From Bradyrhizobium guangdongense (GTDB lineage: Bacteria > Pseudomonadota > Alphaproteobacteria > Rhizobiales > Xanthobacteraceae): 40,855 nucleotides of DNA. Location of the stretch: positions 1 to 40,855 of the forward strand of contig NZ_PPPT01000084.1 of NCBI RefSeq assembly GCF_006483445.1, read 5' to 3'. Shown here piece after piece: positions 10,893-18,950 of the stretch. Position 1 is the stretch's first letter; the number at the start of each line of letters is the position of its first letter. Position numbers and translations under genes: made by a program. Under the pieces are notes generated by a model that searched no databases, had not been told where the DNA came from, and saw nothing but the letters and a program-made list of their open reading frames with translations.

Positions 10893-12311
10893 TTATTCCT
10901 GCAACTGACGCTTCAGCGACTCGACTTCCTCCGAGAGCGCCGTGTCCTTGCTGACCAGTGCCTCGATCTTGCGCACGGCATGCAGCACCGTGGTGTGGTC
11001 GCGTCCGCCGAAGCGGCGGCCGATCTCGGGCAGCGAGCGCAGCGTCAGCGTCTTGGCGAGGTACATCGCCACCTGCCGCGGCCGGACCACGTTGGCGGTG
11101 CGGCGCGAGGAGAGCAGGTCGGAGCGGCTGACATTATATTGCCGTGCCACCACGCGCTGGATGTCCTCGATCTTGATGCGCTTGGGTTCCTGCGGCCGGA
11201 TCAGGTCGCGCACCTCGCGCTCGGCCATCTCCAGCGTCACCGGCTGGTTGTTGAGCTTGGAATGCGCCAGCAGCCTGTTGATCGCGCCTTCGAGATCCCT
11301 GCCGTTATGGGTGATGGTGCGCGCCAGATAGGTGAGCACCTCCTCAGGCACGTCGAAGCTCGCATGATGGGCGCGGGCCGCGGCAACGCGCGACTTGAGA
11401 ATGCCGAGCCGAAGATCTTCGCCGAGCGAGCCCATCTCGACGACGAGACCACCGGCGAGCCGCGAGCGCACGCGATCGTCCAGGCTCTCGAGATCGGACG
11501 GTGGACGGTCGGCGGCGATCACCACCTGGCGGCCGGCGTCGATCAGCGCATTCAGCGTGTGACAGAACTCGGCCTGCGTCGACTTGCCCTGCAGGAACTG
11601 CAGGTCGTCGATCACGAGCACGTCGATGCCGCGCAGCGCTTCCTTGAAGGCGAGCGCCGTCTGCGTCTTCAGCGCGGCGACGAAGCCGTACATGAATTTT
11701 TCCGCGGTGAGATAGAGCACCTTGCGCTCGCTGCCGGAATTGCCGGCCCAGGTCACCGCCTGCAAGAGATGCGTCTTGCCGAGGCCAACGCCGGCATGGA
11801 TATAGAGCGGGTTGAACATCACGGGGTCGCCGCGGCGGCCTTCCGCGACCTGTCGTGCGGCTGCGTGCGCAAGGGTGTTGGCGCGGCCGACGACGAAGCT
11901 TGCAAAGGTCAGGCGCGGATCGAGCGGCGAGCCGCCGAGCGCGTCATGCGTGGCGGAGACCGGCGCGGTCGCGGTCGAGCGCAGCTCCTGCGCGGGACGG
12001 CCGTCCATGCGGCGCACTTCCACAGGCGCGGCCACTTCCTTGGGCTGCGCGATGGGGCGCACCGCGGAGCGAACCGTGAGATCGATCCGATGCACTTCCG
12101 GCATCTCGGCCTGCCAGCACGACAGCACGCGCTCGGCGTAATGCGCCTGGATCCAGCTCTTCAGGAACCGGGTCGGAACCGAAAGCCGCACGCTCTCGTC
12201 CTGCACCGCTTCCAGGTCCATACGCGCAAACCAGCTCGTATAGACGTCCTCGCCGACGTTCGAGCGCAGCCGGCTCTTCACGCGTGACCAGCGATCCTGT
12301 TCCGATGTCAT
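10893..12311 (-). CDS. dnaA: chromosomal replication initiator protein DnaA
   Basis: 472 residues from the ATG at 12311 ([15 protein letters not shown]); upstream in-frame codons give an unrelated extension. Domain I covers about 1-80 with [11 protein letters not shown] low-conservation linker follows. The AAA+ domain III has Walker [12 protein letters not shown] (about 173-183) and Walker [10 protein letters not shown] (about 231-239), sensor I near [24 protein letters not shown]. Domain IV ends with the DNA-binding signature [19 protein letters not shown]. DnaA-ATP binds DnaA boxes, opens the origin and loads DnaB. No strong Shine-Dalgarno sequence is visible. The 1.3-kb gene-free region upstream contains a perfect DnaA box, which fits both origin function and autoregulation. 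Confidence 0.98.
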   Translation of the reverse strand: MTSEQDRWSRVKSRLRSNVGEDVYTSWFARMDLEAVQDESVRLSVPTRFLKSWIQAHYAERVLSCWQAEMPEVHRIDLTVRSAVRPIAQPKEVAAPVEVRRMDGRPAQELRSTATAPVSATHDALGGSPLDPRLTFASFVVGRANTLAHAAARQVAEGRRGDPVMFNPLYIHAGVGLGKTHLLQAVTWAGNSGSERKVLYLTAEKFMYGFVAALKTQTALAFKEALRGIDVLVIDDLQFLQGKSTQAEFCHTLNALIDAGRQVVIAADRPPSDLESLDDRVRSRLAGGLVVEMGSLGEDLRLGILKSRVAAARAHHASFDVPEEVLTYLARTITHNGRDLEGAINRLLAHSKLNNQPVTLEMAEREVRDLIRPQEPKRIKIEDIQRVVARQYNVSRSDLLSSRRTANVVRPRQVAMYLAKTLTLRSLPEIGRRFGGRDHTTVLHAVRKIEALVSKDTALSEEVESLKRQLQE

Positions 12312-13195
12312 TGTCTGAAAACTTTTCTGAATGAGTAAGGTTGCGTTACGAATGCCGTTGCATCTTTCTTGCCACGACACGACCTCGAGCGAGCCGACCT
12401 GAAGACATGGCTCGACCGTCCGGCGGAAACGCCGTTGAACGGATCGACAGCTTCAGGAATGGAAGGTTCGCGAGGTCAGCGCGTACTCAGCGCTCCCACG
12501 CACGTCGGGGGCTTGTCGCTAGACGGCTCTGAAACGGTATCGCTGGAGAAATGGATTTGAAAAAATACCGCGCTGAGTCCGTTAGACATGATGCCTCCCC
12601 GTCCTGCCGTGATTGCTCACGACAAGGTCCTGCGTGTACTCCAAGGACGGCTGCGCTGGAATTGAATCTTCCGTCGCGACGTCCTGCCCGTCTTTACTTG
12701 CTGTTCGCCCGGCTCGGCCTTCCAACGTGTCGGGGTGCTCTGGTTTTCTCTCCCGCTTGTTGCGGGGGAAACGCGAATGCCCCTCTTGGAGACATTTCGA
12801 CATAGAGCTACCGTTCCCACACCGCTGTGGGTTTTGAACCGACAATCGCTTGGTAAAGCGTCGCCAACGTGCACACCGCCGCCGATTTGCACGCTCGCCC
12901 CGTTTCTAAAACCGCGCTGGTCTCAAGATCGTGGGCGCCGCGAACGTCTTAAGAGATACAGCATGCGCAGAGACTCGCAAGGCATTTGATTCACAGTCGA
13001 GCGATCAAAAAACGTCATCTGCGTTAACGCCGCGCGGGAGTTGTTCACAGACTTGAGAGCAACAGGTTGAATCGGAATGCAGAATCGAAGGAGCCGCGCG
13101 TCATGTGACAATTCTCCGACGCCGACCAAAAAATTTTTACAAATCCGTCACGCGAATGCCGTGCGGGCAAGTTTTTCAAACGCTGTTCGTCACTA

Positions 13196-13204
13196 TGTGG
13201 ATAA
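13196..13204 (+). promoter_or_regulatory. DnaA box, perfect consensus
   Basis: TGTGGATAA on the plus strand is the reverse complement of the strong consensus TTATCCACA. It lies about 885 bases upstream of the dnaA start codon. Confidence 0.85.
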
Positions 13205-13440
13205 GTGATTATCGACGCATCGTTTTTCGAGACTCTTTTTGCAGGGTAACTCCTGCCGATCGTCGCAATGCACGCGTTTCGTGGAAACTACGGTGTGCAC
13301 AATTCGAAGCGAGCTGCGCGCGCATTTTGATGCCGCAGCACAAGGGCCTTCGCAACTGCAACGAAGTTTCCGGTGTGGCAAAACAACAAGCAAGTAAAAC
13401 TACGGAACGAAGCTGACAGAGACGAAGAATTTTTCCAAGG

Positions 13441-13492
13441 ACTCTTTCCAAGGACTCTTTCGATTGCCTCTTTCCAAGGCCTCTTTCCAGGA
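13441..13492. repeat. four 13-bp tandem repeats
   Basis: Units are 13441-13453 actctttccaagg, 13454-13466 actctttcgattg, 13467-13479 cctctttccaagg and 13480-13492 cctctttccagga. A partial unit ttttccaagg precedes them at 13431-13440. Two units overlap GANTC sites. The array sits just past the rpsT terminator on the dnaA side. It could be an origin element or simple slippage. Confidence 0.85.
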
Positions 13493-13514
13493 TCTGTTTC
13501 GCGAGGCCGCTTGC

Positions 13515-13547
13515 GACGTTCGTCGAACGTCAGTGTCGATGACACTG
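13515..13547. promoter_or_regulatory. two adjacent perfect palindromes
   Basis: GACGTTCG-t-CGAACGTC spans 13515-13531 and CAGTGTC-gat-GACACTG spans 13531-13547, sharing one base. Each could be a dimeric protein site or a small cruciform. They lie between the 13-bp repeats and the rpsT terminator. Confidence 0.5.
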
Positions 13548-13569
13548 ATGCATGACGTGCACAGCGCGC

Positions 13570-13600
13570 AAAAAAAGAAGCCCGGCAAGTGCCGGGCTTC
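13570..13600 (-). terminator. rpsT rho-independent terminator
   Basis: A perfect 10-bp stem (13577-13586 and 13591-13600, gaagcccggc / gccgggcttc) with loop aagt is followed in the minus direction by seven T residues (13570-13576). It begins 33 bases after the rpsT stop. Confidence 0.93.
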
Positions 13601-13633
13601 AACGACGTGCGATCGGATTGGGTGGCTGACGGC

Positions 13634-13900
13634 TTACTTGCCGAGCTTGGCGATCTGCGCGGTGAGCCGCGAGACTTTCCGGCTCGCATTGTTCTTGTGA
13701 ATGATGTTGCGCTGCGCGGCACGCATCAAGGCGGGCTCGGCATTCGCCAGCGCCTTCAGCGCGGCGGTGCGATCGCCGGTCTTGATCGCTTCTTCGACAG
13801 TGCGTACGGCGCCACGCATCTGGGTGCGGCGCGACTTGTTGACGGCGGTGCGGCGGGCAATCTTGCGCGTCGCTTTCTTGGCGGAAGTCGTATTGGCCAT
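13634..13900 (-). CDS. rpsT: 30S ribosomal protein S20
   Basis: 88 residues from the ATG at 13900, beginning [29 protein letters not shown] as in alphaproteobacterial S20, with [18 protein letters not shown] at the end. S20 binds 16S rRNA early in 30S assembly. The protein is very rich in Lys, Arg and Ala as expected. A GAGG lies upstream of the start. The reading frame stays open far upstream by chance and should not be taken as the gene. It has a consensus promoter about 200 bases upstream and a strong terminator downstream, so it is probably monocistronic. Confidence 0.97.
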   Translation of the reverse strand: MANTTSAKKATRKIARRTAVNKSRRTQMRGAVRTVEEAIKTGDRTAALKALANAEPALMRAAQRNIIHKNNASRKVSRLTAQIAKLGK

Positions 13901-14287
13901 GGTCTCAAATATCCTCTGCAGCGACCGGTCGCTGATCGATCGGGGTGCGCCGGCTGCTTGACCGCGAAATCGACGCTGGGTGTTAGGGTGTTCGGTTGCA
14001 AGGCTGGTCCTGGAACAAGCGCGACAACCTTGCGGATACCCGAAGGAGCCTGCACTGCTCAAAGAACAGCGGCGGCAGGATTGCGCCCGCCGCCAGTTGG
14101 CGCCCTTATAGAGGGGGGTTGCGGCACCGTCAACGTCCCGGAGTGCCCAAAAGTGAGCTACGGGCGGTCCCGGGGTGTCCGTAACGTACTGATGAGGTTG
14201 AATTTCCGCCACCACCCCGGTATTGGCTGGCGGCATTGCGACCGGCCTGGGACTGAGTCTCGGCCGGACGGCCATATAAGGTGATGC
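13901..14287. other. rpsT leader and divergent upstream region
   Basis: No gene seen in 387 bases. It contains the rpsT promoter at 14105-14133 and a leader of roughly 200 bases. The right part precedes the plus-strand gene at 14288, whose AAGGTGA ribosome-binding site is visible at 14277-14283; I could not assign its promoter. Confidence 0.6.
14105..14133 (-). promoter_or_regulatory. rpsT promoter
   Basis: On the minus strand TTGACG (14128-14133) and TATAAG (14105-14110) are separated by 17 bases, close to the housekeeping consensus. Transcription would start near 14098 and give a leader of about 198 bases before rpsT. Confidence 0.7.
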
Positions 14288-14605
14288 ATGATCCGCGGCT
14301 TTTTCCGACTGATTGGCCTGTTGCTGCTGGCCGGCGGTTTCATCTTCATGGTCTATGACGGCGCCCGCTGGGTGGCCGACCAGACCCTGCGGTTCACCCG
14401 TTTCGGCCAGTTCTGGAACGATATTCATCAGGCGAGCCAGAGTGCGTTCCGGACCTGGGTCGAGGCGAAGGCGCCCTGGCTCTGGACAACCGTGATCCGG
14501 GTGATTTTGGACCAGCCGGTCTTCGCGGTCCTTGGCCTCGTCGGCATCGTGCTGATGATCCTGTTCCGGCCGCGCAAGCCGCTGATCGGCTATTCGCGCG
14601 ACTAA
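14288..14605 (+). CDS. small membrane protein, function unknown
   Basis: 105 residues from ATG with AAGGTGA four bases upstream. Two hydrophobic segments, at about 8-23 ([17 protein letters not shown]) and 74-92 ([17 protein letters not shown]), flank a soluble middle of about 50 residues rich in aromatic residues, with a short basic tail [13 protein letters not shown]. The layout suggests a two-pass inner-membrane protein. I do not recognise a named family. It stands alone between the divergent rpsT and the co-directional msrA. Confidence 0.8.
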   Translation: MIRGFFRLIGLLLLAGGFIFMVYDGARWVADQTLRFTRFGQFWNDIHQASQSAFRTWVEAKAPWLWTTVIRVILDQPVFAVLGLVGIVLMILFRPRKPLIGYSRD

Positions 14606-14696
14606 AGCGCGACAAATCGCGCTCTGGTTCCTTGTTTTGAGCATGGAGACCGCTGCGCACTTTGCGCTAACGCGGCCCTCCGGGTCCGGACCATGC
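14606..14696. repeat. dispersed palindromic element between membrane protein and msrA
   Basis: A 7-bp hairpin (14606-14612 / 14617-14623, agcgcga / tcgcgct) directly follows the stop codon. Next comes a segment bounded by gcatgg (14641-14646) and ccatgc (14691-14696). From memory, similar segments recur between genes in Bradyrhizobium genomes; that is not checkable here. Confidence 0.45.
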
Positions 14697-14820
14697 GCGT
14701 ACGGGGCGGCGTAACAGGGCTGCCCCCGGCAACGTAAATGCCTATATTCAACTGGTATCGCGAGCACGCTGGCTGACGCGCCTTGCTTTGGCGGTCGTGG
14801 CTCGCTTCGGAGATGAGATC

Positions 14821-15477
14821 ATGCTGTTCATGCGCAAGACCACCGCATTGCCGAGCGCAGCAGACGCGCTGCCCGGCCGTGCGCAACCGATCCCGACTGC
14901 ATCAACGCACTTCGTCAACGGCCACCAGCTCAAGGCGCCTTATCCCGCAGGGCTCGAGCAGGCCGTGTTCGGGCTCGGCTGCTTCTGGGGCGCCGAGCGC
15001 AAATTCTGGGAGCTCGGCGACGGCGTGTACGTCACCGCCGTCGGCTATGCCGGCGGCCACACGCCCAATCCGACCTATGAAGAGACCTGCTCGGGCCGCA
15101 CCGGCCACACCGAAGTGGTGCTGGTCGTGTTCGATCCGAAGAAGATCTCCTATGAGCGCCTCCTGAAAGCGTTCTGGGAGAACCACAACCCGACGCAGGG
15201 CATGCGCCAGGGCAACGACGTCGGCACGCAATATCGCAGCGCCATCTACACCTTTGGCGACGCGCAGAAGAAGGCGGCCGACGAATCCAGGGCGGTCTAT
15301 CAGAGGGCGCTGGCCGCGAAGGGCCTAGGCGCGATCACCACCGAAATCGCGCCGGCCGGCGAGTTCTATTTTGCCGAAGACTACCACCAGCAATATCTGG
15401 CCAAGAATCCGGCCGGCTATTGCGGTCTCGGCGGCACCGGCGTGTCGTGCCCGATCGGGGTGGGCGTCAGCGCGTAA
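14821..15477 (+). CDS. msrA: peptide methionine sulfoxide reductase A
   Basis: 218 residues from the ATG at 14821, preceded by GGAG; a TTG at 14788 would add eleven residues. MsrA reduces methionine-S-sulfoxide in proteins, with thioredoxin as the usual electron donor. The catalytic motif GCFWGAER holds Cys54, followed by [28 protein letters not shown] and [23 protein letters not shown], all family hallmarks. Candidate resolving cysteines are in [13 protein letters not shown] near the C-terminus. No signal peptide is present, so it is cytoplasmic. The N-terminal 40 residues precede the core, as in other rhizobial MsrA proteins. Confidence 0.96.
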   Translation: MLFMRKTTALPSAADALPGRAQPIPTASTHFVNGHQLKAPYPAGLEQAVFGLGCFWGAERKFWELGDGVYVTAVGYAGGHTPNPTYEETCSGRTGHTEVVLVVFDPKKISYERLLKAFWENHNPTQGMRQGNDVGTQYRSAIYTFGDAQKKAADESRAVYQRALAAKGLGAITTEIAPAGEFYFAEDYHQQYLAKNPAGYCGLGGTGVSCPIGVGVSA

Positions 15478-15505
15478 TCTTCGCCACAGGCGCGCTGCGA
15501 CTCTT

Positions 15506-15664
15506 ACCCTCCCCTGGAGGGGGAGGGTCGCTGCGCACGGAGCGAAGCTTAGTGCGGAGCGGGGTGGGGTGACGGTCTCTCCGCATCGAACACTGTTCGT
15601 ATTGAGAGATCACCCCACCCCGCTCGCGCTGCGCGCGATCGACCCTCCCCCTCCAGGGGAGGGT
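15506..15664. repeat. long palindromic intergenic element
   Basis: Outer arms 15506-15530 and 15640-15664 form a perfect 25-bp inverted repeat. Inner arms 15558-15572 and 15610-15624 (agcggggtggggtga and its complement) are also perfect. The whole could fold into one long hairpin between msrA and the export-lipoprotein gene. It carries no reading frame and looks like a non-autonomous repeat family member. Confidence 0.9.
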
Positions 15665-15750
15665 GGGACACCCCGCCTACCACCCGAAACGCTTTATTAA
15701 CCATAACCAGTGCAAGACTGGAGCCGTCTCGTTTCAAGGGATGGGCACCA

Positions 15751-16497
15751 GTGCGGGTAGCGCGCGCGTATCGATTGTCGGTCTTGGCGGCTTCTGCCGC
15801 GCTCGCCCTTGGCGGGTGCATGCAGACGGCCGGCCCGGTCGCCGTCGTCGCCCCGCCCCGCAGCGATCTCGACTACATGGCCTATGGCGCGCCCGGCGCG
15901 CCGCCCCCTGTGGTCGTTGCCGACACCTCCGGCGGCGGCGCCATCAGCGCGCTCCGCAGTTCCTTTGCCGCGGCGCCCGCGCCCATGCCGGTCGGCTATG
16001 CCGCACCGATGCCGATGCCGGTCGCGGCGCGCCATGACGCCTCCTACCGTCTCGATGCCGGCGACAAGCTGCGCGTCGTCGTCTACGGCCAGGAAGGTCT
16101 CACCAACACCTACGCGATCGATGCCGGCGGCTCGATCACGCTGCCGCTGATCGGCGCGGTGCCGGCCCGCGGCCGCACCACCGCAGGCCTCGCCGCCGAC
16201 ATCGCCGCACGGCTGCGCAACGGCTATATCCGCGAGCCCTCGGTGGCGGTCGAGATCGAGTCCTATCGCCCGTTCTTCATCCTGGGCGAAGTCACCGCGC
16301 CCGGCCAATACCCCTATGTGCCGAACATGACGGTCGAGAGCGCGGTCGCCATTGCCGGCGGCTTCTCGCCGCGCGCCAAGCGCGACGTGGTCACGATCAC
16401 CCACAACGATGCCGGCGGCTCCATGCGCATGGTCGTGCCGCTCGGCACGCCGGTCGGCCCCGGCGATACCGTGTTCGTCGGCGAACGCTGGTTTTAG
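15751..16497 (+). CDS. polysaccharide export lipoprotein, Wza-like
   Basis: 248 residues starting at GTG. The signal sequence ends in lipobox LGGC with Cys23, so it is probably an outer-membrane lipoprotein. After a Pro/Ala-rich linker (25-95) comes the Poly_export domain, YRLDAGDKLRVVVYGQEGLTNTYAIDAGGSITLPLIG. An SLBB-like segment follows, FFILGEVTAPGQYPYVPNMTVESAVAIAGG. Such proteins form the periplasmic and outer-membrane channel for exopolysaccharide. It is short compared with E. coli Wza (about 380 residues), lacking the C-terminal transmembrane helix region, as do other rhizobial forms. No polymerase or tyrosine-kinase partner gene is adjacent. Confidence 0.9.
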   Translation: MRVARAYRLSVLAASAALALGGCMQTAGPVAVVAPPRSDLDYMAYGAPGAPPPVVVADTSGGGAISALRSSFAAAPAPMPVGYAAPMPMPVAARHDASYRLDAGDKLRVVVYGQEGLTNTYAIDAGGSITLPLIGAVPARGRTTAGLAADIAARLRNGYIREPSVAVEIESYRPFFILGEVTAPGQYPYVPNMTVESAVAIAGGFSPRAKRDVVTITHNDAGGSMRMVVPLGTPVGPGDTVFVGERWF

Positions 16498-16509
16498 CGA
16501 AAGCTCAAT

Positions 16510-16639
16510 CTCTCCTCCTCGTCATTCCGGGGCGCAACGAAGTTGCGAGCCCGGAATCCATTGCGCCACCAACTCCGCGGCCCGATGGATTCCGGGCCTG
16601 CGCCCTGTCGGGCGCATCCCGGAATGACGATGAGGAGAG
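16510..16639. repeat. palindromic intergenic element
   Basis: Outer arms 16510-16531 and 16618-16639 (ctctcctcctcgtcattc... and its near complement) and an inner pair around 16550-16562 and 16584-16597 (cccggaatccat / atggattccggg) give a nested hairpin between two convergent genes. It may act as a bidirectional 3' end. Confidence 0.85.
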
Positions 16640-16648
16640 AGTGGCGCG

Positions 16649-17323
16649 CTATTTCACAAGGTGCTTCGCAAAGAACGCCATGCTGCGCGGCCATGCGATG
16701 TCAGCGCTTGCCTTGTCGTAGCTCGCGCGTTCGTCGCAGTGAAAACCGTGCTGCGCGCCCGGATAGACGAACACCTCGACGTCCGGCCGCTTGCTCCTGA
16801 TGGTCTCGACGTCGGTCAGGGGAATGCCGGCATCCTTCTCGCCAAAATGCAGTTGCGTCGGCACCTTTGGCGTCTCGTCGGCAAAGCGCACGACGGCGCC
16901 GCCGTAATAACCGATCGCGGCCTTCAGGCCCGACAGCCGTGTCGCCGCGACGAAGGCGATGCTGCCCCCGAGGCAGAAGCCGATGATGCCGACCGGGCCG
17001 ACCGCCTTCACCGCATCGATCGCGGCTTGCGTGTCGCGCAGCATCGCGGCCCAATCGGGATTGGCAACGAACTTGCGCGCTTCCGCGATCTCGTCCGGCG
17101 TATAGCCCGACTGGAAGTTCGGCGTGGTGCGATCGAAGATCGACGGCGCGATCGCGACATAACCCTCGCCTGCGAGCCGGTCGCACACCGAGCGAATGTG
17201 GTGATTGACGCCAAAGATCTCCTGGATCACCACGACCGCGCCCTTCGGGTGGCCTGCGGGATCCGCGCGGTAGGCACTGAGCTGAAAATTGTCTGACGCG
17301 GAGAGTCTGATGTCTTGTCCCAC
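16649..17323 (-). CDS. dienelactone hydrolase family protein
   Basis: 224 residues, the family's typical size, from ATG. The alpha/beta-hydrolase fold shows VVVIQEIFGVN with the conserved Glu35, nucleophile elbow GFCLGGS with Cys117, then GEKDAGIP with Asp164 and GAQHGF with His192. That is the complete Cys-Asp-His triad of carboxymethylenebutenolidase. The founding enzyme opens dienelactones in chlorocatechol breakdown, but no aromatic-degradation genes lie nearby, so the actual substrate is unknown. No signal peptide. Confidence 0.92.
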   Translation of the reverse strand: MGQDIRLSASDNFQLSAYRADPAGHPKGAVVVIQEIFGVNHHIRSVCDRLAGEGYVAIAPSIFDRTTPNFQSGYTPDEIAEARKFVANPDWAAMLRDTQAAIDAVKAVGPVGIIGFCLGGSIAFVAATRLSGLKAAIGYYGGAVVRFADETPKVPTQLHFGEKDAGIPLTDVETIRSKRPDVEVFVYPGAQHGFHCDERASYDKASADIAWPRSMAFFAKHLVK

Positions 17324-17381
17324 GGGGATGATCCTTTGTTGTCCGTTGTTAATTCCGGGCCATCAATCTCACATCCAGTGC

Positions 17382-17472
17382 CGTAGCCCGGATGGAGCGT
17401 AGCGTAATCCGGGAAAAGCGTGCGCCGGATCAAGACTGATCCCGGGTTTCGCTCCGCTCCACCCGGGCTACG
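17382..17472. repeat. palindromic intergenic element
   Basis: Arms 17382-17399 and 17455-17472 (cgtagcccggatggagcg / cgctccacccgggctacg) are complementary except for one base. It lies between two minus-strand genes and contains no open frame of interest. Confidence 0.85.
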
Positions 17473-17501
17473 ATCTTTGTTGTTTCAGCGAACAGCGCAC
17501 G

Positions 17502-17840
17502 TCACTCCCACATCCAGTTCTCGCCATAGTCCTCTTTCCACCCGGCGAGCCGGCCGTGGCGGAATTGCAGGAACAGGCGGTGGCGATTGGACACCAGTCT
17601 GCTGCCGCCGATGTTGCGAAGTGCGAGAAAGGTCTCGTTGCCCGGGCGTCCCCGGACATATTGCAGCGGTTGCCCAAGTGCCTGCGCCGTTTCCTCGACA
17701 TTCATGCCGAAGGCCAGCGGTGTGGTGTTGGAAAGCGTCGCGACAAAGGGCAGGCGCGGCGGGGCCGGTTGCTGGGCGAGCGCCGGGGCCGACATCGCCG
17801 CCAGCGCGATCAGTCCACCCGTCAGCATCGATCCCGTCAT
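17502..17840 (-). CDS. small exported protein, function unknown
   Basis: 112 residues. A Sec signal peptide (MLTGGLIALAAMSAPALAQ) is clear, with cleavage after ALA; an internal Met at position 5 could equally be the start. The mature protein of about 90 residues contains FGMNVEETAQALGQPLQYVRGRPGNETFLALR and RLFLQFRHGRLAGWKEDYG. It resembles the small beta-rich periplasmic proteins with an FGMxxxEvxxxLG motif that are common in Bradyrhizobium, but I cannot name a function. It lies 23 bases from the alpha/beta hydrolase gene on the same strand, so they are probably co-transcribed. Confidence 0.8.
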   Translation of the reverse strand: MTGSMLTGGLIALAAMSAPALAQQPAPPRLPFVATLSNTTPLAFGMNVEETAQALGQPLQYVRGRPGNETFLALRNIGGSRLVSNRHRLFLQFRHGRLAGWKEDYGENWMWE

Positions 17841-17863
17841 CGCCTCTCTCGTCCCTGTCCCGC

Positions 17864-18628
17864 CTATCGCGGCAAGTTCTTCAGGAAAGGCACGACCGCG
17901 TCAACAAAAGCCTGCGGCTGGTCGATGTTGACGGCGTGTCCGGCCGCCGGGATCACGGCCTTTTGTGCGCCCGGGATCTTTGCCGCCATGTAGTCGGACG
18001 CGGCGAGGAAGGGCGTGTCGTCGGCGCCGACCACGACCAGGCTGGGCACCTTGATGTCGGGCAGGCACTCGATCACCTCAGCATCGCGCTGGGTCAGCAT
18101 GCCGCGCGCGGCGAGCGCGAGCCCCTTGGCGTTGCGATGGCTGACGCTGGAGCGTTCGCGGCTCGCCGATTTCAGCACGTCGAGCCCCTCGCGCTCGAAC
18201 CGGTCGCCGGTGTCGTGCGCGCGCTTGTTCCAGACCTCGCGCGCGTCGTCCTTCTTGAAGCCCGGGCCGGTGTCGACGATCAGCAGCGCGCGCACGCGCT
18301 CTGGGTGCGTGCGGTAGAACGCCAGCGACATGTAGCCGCCGAGCGAGAGACCGCCGATGATGGCGCGCTTCGCACCGACGGTGTCGAGGATCGCGGCCAT
18401 GTCGCCGACGGTCAGCGCTTCGCTATAGGCCTTGGGATCGTCAGGGTAGTCGGATTGGCCATGGCCGCGCATGTCCCACAGCACCAGTTGGTGATCTCTC
18501 GAGAGCGCATCGACCTGGCCGTGCCACATCGCCGAGGTCGAGGAGTAGCCATGCGTCAGCAGCAGCGTCGGGCCATTGCCATGCACCTCGTAATAGATGG
18601 CAACTCCGTCCCGATTGATCTTCGGCAT
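17864..18628 (-). CDS. alpha/beta hydrolase
   Basis: 254 residues. The fold is complete: HGYSSTSAMW oxyanion region, nucleophile elbow GGLSLGGYM with Ser95, acid in GADDTPF (about 203), and His231 in AGHAVNIDQP. It resembles 3-oxoadipate enol-lactonase-like hydrolases, but the substrate cannot be read from sequence. No signal peptide. A 7-bp inverted repeat, GTTCGAC / GTCGAAC with a 10-base spacer (18650-18673), lies about 20 bases upstream of the start and may be an operator. Confidence 0.92.
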   Translation of the reverse strand: MPKINRDGVAIYYEVHGNGPTLLLTHGYSSTSAMWHGQVDALSRDHQLVLWDMRGHGQSDYPDDPKAYSEALTVGDMAAILDTVGAKRAIIGGLSLGGYMSLAFYRTHPERVRALLIVDTGPGFKKDDAREVWNKRAHDTGDRFEREGLDVLKSASRERSSVSHRNAKGLALAARGMLTQRDAEVIECLPDIKVPSLVVVGADDTPFLAASDYMAAKIPGAQKAVIPAAGHAVNIDQPQAFVDAVVPFLKNLPR

Positions 18629-18950
18629 CGCGCTCCCCCTGTTCGTTTCGTTCGACCTGTTCGCTTGTCGAACACCTTAGCGTCGCTGGTTACTTGGTGG
18701 AAACTGCCTGCCGACGATGGCTCGCATGCTTCAATCGCAGGCAATTATTCCACTGCGCGGTTGTGACAGCGCTCTTGTCGCAACGCACAACGGTTCGTCG
18801 TCGCGATTGTTTCGATCGATTCCAAATTGCAATTGCCTCTGTGCGCGAACGCGATCATTCTTGATCCCAAGGTTGACGCCAGCCCGGTGGGCGTCGGCCA
18901 GACAAGTTGCCGCCGTAAGCGGCTTCATGCACCGGCAGGGGAAGAAACCT
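18629..18950. other. divergent intergenic region
   Basis: 322 bases between the hydrolase and the molybdenum hydroxylase operon, with no gene. It holds the inverted repeat at 18650-18673 and must contain promoters for both directions. I could not assign their core elements with confidence. Confidence 0.5.
18650..18673. promoter_or_regulatory. possible operator upstream of alpha/beta hydrolase
   Basis: Perfect 7-bp arms GTTCGAC (18650-18656) and GTCGAAC (18667-18673) separated by 10 bases, about two helical turns centre to centre. No regulator gene lies next to it. Confidence 0.35.

Larger units (their letters stand above)
12312..13569. other. oriC: gene-free region between dnaA and rpsT, candidate oriC
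   Basis: No convincing gene in about 1.25 kb. It holds one perfect DnaA box (13196-13204), weaker two-mismatch boxes at 13041-13049, 13294-13302 and 13374-13382, nine GANTC sites (starting 12575, 12664, 12972, 12988, 13069, 13082, 13231, 13440, 13453), A/T-rich patches at 13129-13140 and 13223-13240, four 13-bp tandem repeats and two adjacent palindromes. Origins of many alphaproteobacteria lie next to dnaA or nearby, and GANTC is the CcrM methylation site. The origin assignment is an inference. Confidence 0.5.

Noticed and set aside
12551..13722. Several 60-144 codon frames in the dnaA-rpsT interval
   Set aside because: Overlapping on both strands, no ribosome-binding sites, no domain signatures, and composition like noncoding DNA.
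13901..14767. Extended minus-strand frame in phase with rpsT that would give a 377-residue fusion
   Set aside because: The S20 start MANTTSAKK with GAGG upstream is clear; the extension has no recognisable protein and runs through the rpsT promoter and the opposite-strand membrane protein gene.
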